Positions 59,849 through 64,000 of a stretch of DNA of 64,000 bases are shown piece after piece (position 1 is the stretch's first letter; each line of letters begins with the position of its first letter). A program made the position numbers and the translations under genes. The notes below the pieces were generated by a model. That model was not told the DNA's origin, ran no database searches, and was given only the letters and a program-made list of their open reading frames with translations. Origin of the DNA: Brachionus manjavacas (taxonomy: Eukaryota > Rotifera > Eurotatoria > Ploima > Brachionidae); contig JAHQIY010000003.1 in assembly GCA_019054805.1 (NCBI GenBank), forward strand, positions 6,014,001-6,078,000, given 5' to 3'.

Positions 59849-62800
59849 ATGCTATTTAAAGCGGCCATAATAGAATTTACCATTTTTATACTTCTTAATG
59901 TCGTATATGGAACAAAATCGTCTAATTTGAACGAAATATCTTTTCCGAAGCTTTTGTACTCAACGCCAAAAAGTGGCGATAATTCCCATACCTTAAACGA
60001 ATTGGACTCGTTGACAAACGAATTAAAAAAAGGATGGATTTTCCAAGCAGATAAAGAGACACAAATTTTATTCTACATTTTGGTTGATAGTAAAATAACC
60101 AGTTTTAATCAAGTTGGTGATTCATTTGTGTTCTTTACCAACAATCCAAGCTCATGTAGAGATTCAGACTCGCATGAACTATTCAAGATTAAGTTTTTAA
60201 AAGATCGCTCTAAAATTCGTGACTTGAGCAATGGAAATGTTCGCCTGAGAAAAGCTCGCCAACCTGGAAAAAATGAGCCTTTAAATGAAGTCGAGACTAC
60301 TTTGCTCGTTGGTGAAGCAGATATTAAACTTAGTCATAGTTCAGATAAGTACTACACATGTTTAAGCTATGCCAAAAATTACACAGCAAATGCAAAAGCC
60401 CAAATTGAATTTTCTCATCAAGGTATTGAGAACATTTACGGACAGATCATAACTGTAAAAGATTTATTGCCCATTTATTTGGTGGTCATATTTTACCTAG
60501 TTCTGTTATTTTTCTCGGCTTTGTTTAGTGGGCTAAACCTTGGACTAATGTCACTGGATTTGACTGAGTTGAATATTCTCAAAAAAATTGGAACCACTAG
60601 AGAAAAAAGATATGCTGCCAAAATATTTCCATTGCGCAAACGCGGAAATTTATTGCTGTGCACAATTTTGATCGGCAATGTGCTGGTCAACTCTACATCA
60701 ACTTTAATTCTTGGTAACTATCTAGAGGGTTTATTTGCTGCCTTTGGATCAACAATGTTAATTGTTATTTTCGGAGAAATAATACCCCAAGCCATTTGTT
60801 CTAGGCATGGTCTGGCTGTTGGAACATACACTAGATTTATAACGCATACTATGGTTTATTTAACATTTATTGTTTCATATCCGCTGAGCAAAATATTGGA
60901 CTTTTTTTTGGGCAAAGAAATTGCGTCTACTTACAATAGAGACTTGGTTCGTGAACTGATGAGACAAGCCAAAGATGGGAAGGGAATTGAAGAAACAGAG
61001 TTTAAAATTTTGAGCGGCGCATTAGATTTTAAGGATAAAGTTGTAAAAGATATCATGGTACCACTGAACGATGTGTTCTCTCTTGATATTAATTCAATTC
61101 TTGATTTTGAAACATTTAAACTTATTCTTCATCAAGGCTATTCCAGAATTCCAGTTTATGAAGGTTCTAAGTAAGTAGACGAGTGTTTTTATTGTATTAT
61201 TTCACAAAAAAAGATTTGTGATCCCCGAATGTTTTTTTGTTAAATAATTTGATTAATCTATTTTTCTAAAATTTAATGCAAAGAAAAATCACCAATTTTA
61301 ATTCAACATCATTAAAATGACAGATTATTTATAAATTTAATTTTTAGAAGTAGTACTAGTAATGAAAACTGCAGTATTGAAGTATCTATGTCAGCGCAAG
61401 CTTGCGCTTAGCCTTAGTGGCCAACTCACCATTCCAAAAACTTTTTTGTCAATACACGCTTTGAAACCTTTTTTTGCTCTTAAATTTTTTCTGACAGATT
61501 TTTCTAATGTGACACCACTAAATGCGTTAAAAAGTTATACCTATATGACCCTCTTTTGTTTATTTCTTCTTAGACCAAACAATTGCCATTTTTTTTTATT
61601 TGTTAATCTGTACCGAGCAAATGCTCCATCAGAATAAAAATTTTAAAATAAAATTAAAAATAAAGTTAAATAAGATAAAATAAACACATACTGTGTATGT
61701 AATTACAAAAATTTTATCAGTGTACTATGAAACATCGCCTTGCATTTATAAAAATTCAGTTCGATTGACCATATATTTGCTCATTCAAACAAAGTGTTAA
61801 AATTGTGCTGTACAACATGCTGTACAAGCGTGATGTCCTTACACTAGCAAAGATATCAAGTGTCTAGAAACGGTGCAAAGAAGGGCTACGAAATCAATAC
61901 ATCATTTCAGCCATATGACATTTGAGGAGAGATATAGAAAAGAAAGGAAAGAGGAGATATGATACAGATGTTTAAATTCATCAGGGGCTACAATAAGGTA
62001 AATTGGTTGGTATCCAAACATGCCTTCCAATTCAATTACGCAGACAGGAAAGAGAAAGCTTTTTCACAAATAGAGGGGTGAAAGGATGGAACAAAGTGCC
62101 AGCACAAATTTGCGAATCTAGAACACTCAATGGTTTTAAAAACAAATTTGAATATAAGCTACCGTAGATGGGAGTCTACTGTCTCCGAGCTTTGTAAATG
62201 ATCAAACTTGGGTCATTTATTGTAGTTATCTTTTATTATTATTATTTATTTTAGAGTTGTTGAAAATATTTTAAAACTTTTTTAAAACAAATTTCAGATC
62301 ATCAGCTTATGATAAACATTGATTTTCGCATGAATCGAACTAAGTACTGACCCTTGTGGACTCCGCTCCTTCTTCTCAATATGACATAGTATCACCCATT
62401 ACTACTCTTTGTTTTGATTCCAGACATAAAACTATGTTCTTTCTCAGTTATCAACTCTTTCTCAAATAAGTATTACATTAGTTAATTCCTTAAATAAGGA
62501 CTAATTTTCAACTTCATCTTTATCAACTTTAATTTCTAAAATTCTATTAAGAAAAATTAATTCTACACATTTAAATTTTGTTTACACATAAGAGTATATT
62601 TAAGTCTAATATTGATTGATCATTTTGAAATTTTCAAAAAAAATTAATTTATAATCTTTTAAAGAAAACAATTATTAATTAGTTAAATGTCTTCATTATT
62701 TGCTCGTTAAAGAAAACTTTTGAGAATTTTTTTTCAAAAATTTTTTATTTTTTTTCATTAATAATATTAGTTTGATAAATTTGAGATTTCTTCTAAAACT

Positions 62801-63970
62801 AAATAACAAAAACAAAACATTTATTTAAAATTTAACAAATCTTTTTACCCTAAAATGGGAATATCAGAATAATATGAAATTTTAAAAAGAATTGAAAATT
62901 TTTATTTTATCAAAGAGAGTATTTGGTCGGAATGATTCTTATTCAGGATTTGTTGTTAAATGATCCTGCTGATAAAGTACCACTAAAAGCTGTAATTGAG
63001 TATTACAAGCATCGAATTTTAAAATGCAAACTGGAGGACAAATTGACGTCTATGTTTGACAAATTTAGAAAAGGTGATTCTCACATGGCTTTTGTATACA
63101 GTAACGATGCTAATTTCGAAAGCCAGGACAATGTTGTATTGGAAGCAGTGGGAATTTGTACATTCGAAAATATAATTGAGGAATTGGTTCAGAGCGATAT
63201 CAAGGATGAAGCTGATACTAAGAGAGAACGAAGAAAAAAAAGTAAAATTATCATTTTTGTTTAAGTAATTCATTTGATTTAAAATTTTAGAAACGCGCGA
63301 ATTATTGAAAGGAAAACTTGCTAATTGCACTGTTTCTAATGAAAATTTGAATATTTTCATTGAAGAAGATCATTCTAATCGCCCATTAATATCACCCCAA
63401 ATAAGAAAAGCTCTATTCCATTTTCTTTCTTCGAGTATTTTAATTAAAAAAAAAATCACTTTCATCTAAATAAATAAACTCTTAATTTAAGGTGTAAGAC
63501 CATTTACTAAACAATTCATTAGTCCCAAATTGCTAGAGGCACTTTTAGCAAAACCAGATTTCACTATCGAAAAGCGTAACTTGTCTGGCAATGATGAATA
63601 TTTGTATCAATTTGGCGTGGAAAGTGATTGTTTTATCACTATATTGGATGGTAATGCTACTCTGCAGTTGGGCAGCGAGGGATATCAGATAAATGCAGGT
63701 CTTTTCTCTTACTATGGAGTAGACGCGTTGATTAATGATGATGAAAAGGATCCTCTGGAGTGTATCGGAAATGACTGCAATCGTAAACCGTATAAACCGG
63801 AATTTTCATTAAAAGTTGACAATCATTGTGTTTGTTGGAAAATATCACGCAAAGATTGGAAGGATGCAGTTAAAAAGACAATTATGGAACAAATGGTCCA
63901 GTCTAAACAAATTGATGTACAAGACACTAAATTAGTTGAGATTACTGAGTCAACTAACGAAAATGTTTGA
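59849..63970 (+). CDS. CNNM-family magnesium transporter/regulator
   Basis: Four exons: 59849-61170, about 62920-63241, about 63291-63431 and 63492-63970. The N-terminus (IIEFTIFILLNVVYG) is a signal peptide, followed by an extracellular domain of about 180 residues. The DUF21 membrane domain follows with FFSALFSGLNLGLMSLDLTE, then GNLLLCTILIGNVLVNST and FGEIIPQAICSRHGLAVGT, the most conserved blocks of CNNM proteins. Two CBS domains (Bateman module) begin at VVKDIMVPLNDVF and GYSRIPVYEGSK and continue in exon 2 (VGMILIQDLLL, GICTFENIIEELVQSDI). Exons 3-4 encode the cyclic-nucleotide-binding-like domain (SPQIRKALFHFLSS, LFSYYGVDAL, WKISRKDW), ending in an acidic tail. The acidic residues of the Mg-ATP Bateman module were not checked. 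Function by family: Mg2+ extrusion or regulation at the basolateral membrane. Intron 1 (1.75 kb) holds retroelement debris. Confidence 0.95.
61800..62250 (+). mobile_element. Non-LTR retroelement tail in CNNM intron 1
   Basis: The plus strand, frameshifted, reads ETVQRRATKSIHHFSHMTFE, then DMIQMFKFIRGYNKVNWL and later FFTNRGVKGWN-like residues, the post-RT tail of CR1/Jockey-like elements (compare the fragment at 203-667). A TTATTATTATT microsatellite (62230-62245) closes the element. Frames are broken. It is intronic and in the same direction as CNNM. Confidence 0.75.
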
Positions 63971-64000
63971 GTTTTTATTGATTAATAGATTTTAGTTACA

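Noticed and set aside
61362-61637. Open frame of 91 residues in CNNM intron 1, starting near a GCGCAAGCTTGCGC palindrome
   Set aside because: It lies inside an intron of a well-supported gene on the same strand, resembles no family, and the palindrome is short. It may be part of a repeat, but no partner end was seen.
1-64000. CRISPR arrays, operons, rRNA and tRNA genes
   Set aside because: No regularly spaced direct repeats, no prokaryotic gene packing, and no cloverleaf or rRNA-like segment was recognised by eye. A covariance-model scan would be needed to exclude a tRNA.

Overview
This is eukaryotic, animal DNA. It is very AT-rich, its genes are split by many short introns (about 45-100 bp) with GT..AG borders, and it carries metazoan families: TRPM channels, CUB and SUEL-lectin domains, a class A GPCR, RAD51B, GLOD4, a class I PITP and a CNNM transporter. 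Small introns, low GC and scattered non-LTR retrotransposon remnants would fit a small invertebrate. A monogonont rotifer of the Brachionus type is my best guess; this is inference, not shown by any marker in the window.

Layout. 1-775: 3' end of a non-LTR retroelement (minus). 1302-7486 (minus): a large secreted or membrane-anchored receptor with a signal peptide, six SUEL-lectin/CUB pairs, one fibronectin type II-like module and a C-terminal membrane anchor. 9600-11455 (minus): decayed RTE-like retrotransposon. 13626-22906 and 23543-30255 (plus): two tandem, divergent TRPM channel genes (called TRPM-A and TRPM-B here). 30640-33235: decayed CR1/Jockey-like retroelement that holds an exact 87-bp copy of a TRPM-B exon/intron junction. 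33340-33700: DNA-transposon relic. 34139-35605 (minus): RAD51B-like recombinase. 36289-47315 (minus): a third TRPM gene (TRPM-C), much closer to the TRPM1/3/6/7 type, with a large intron containing a 102-bp perfect inverted repeat. 49164-50591 (minus): single-exon peptide-type GPCR. 51700-52633 (plus): GLOD4. 52884-53211 (plus): possible two-exon, 78-residue membrane protein. 53381-54957 (minus): phosphatidylinositol transfer protein. 54958-59848: gene desert. 59849-63970 (plus): CNNM magnesium transporter.

Biologically, the dominant theme is divalent-cation handling: three TRPM channels and a CNNM transporter within about 50 kb. The other genes are not obviously related to each other. Gene models were spliced by eye from reading frame, GT/AG borders and family similarity recalled from general knowledge. 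Exon borders of the best conserved parts are firm; the borders of the SUEL/CUB gene and of some TRPM-C exons are approximate.
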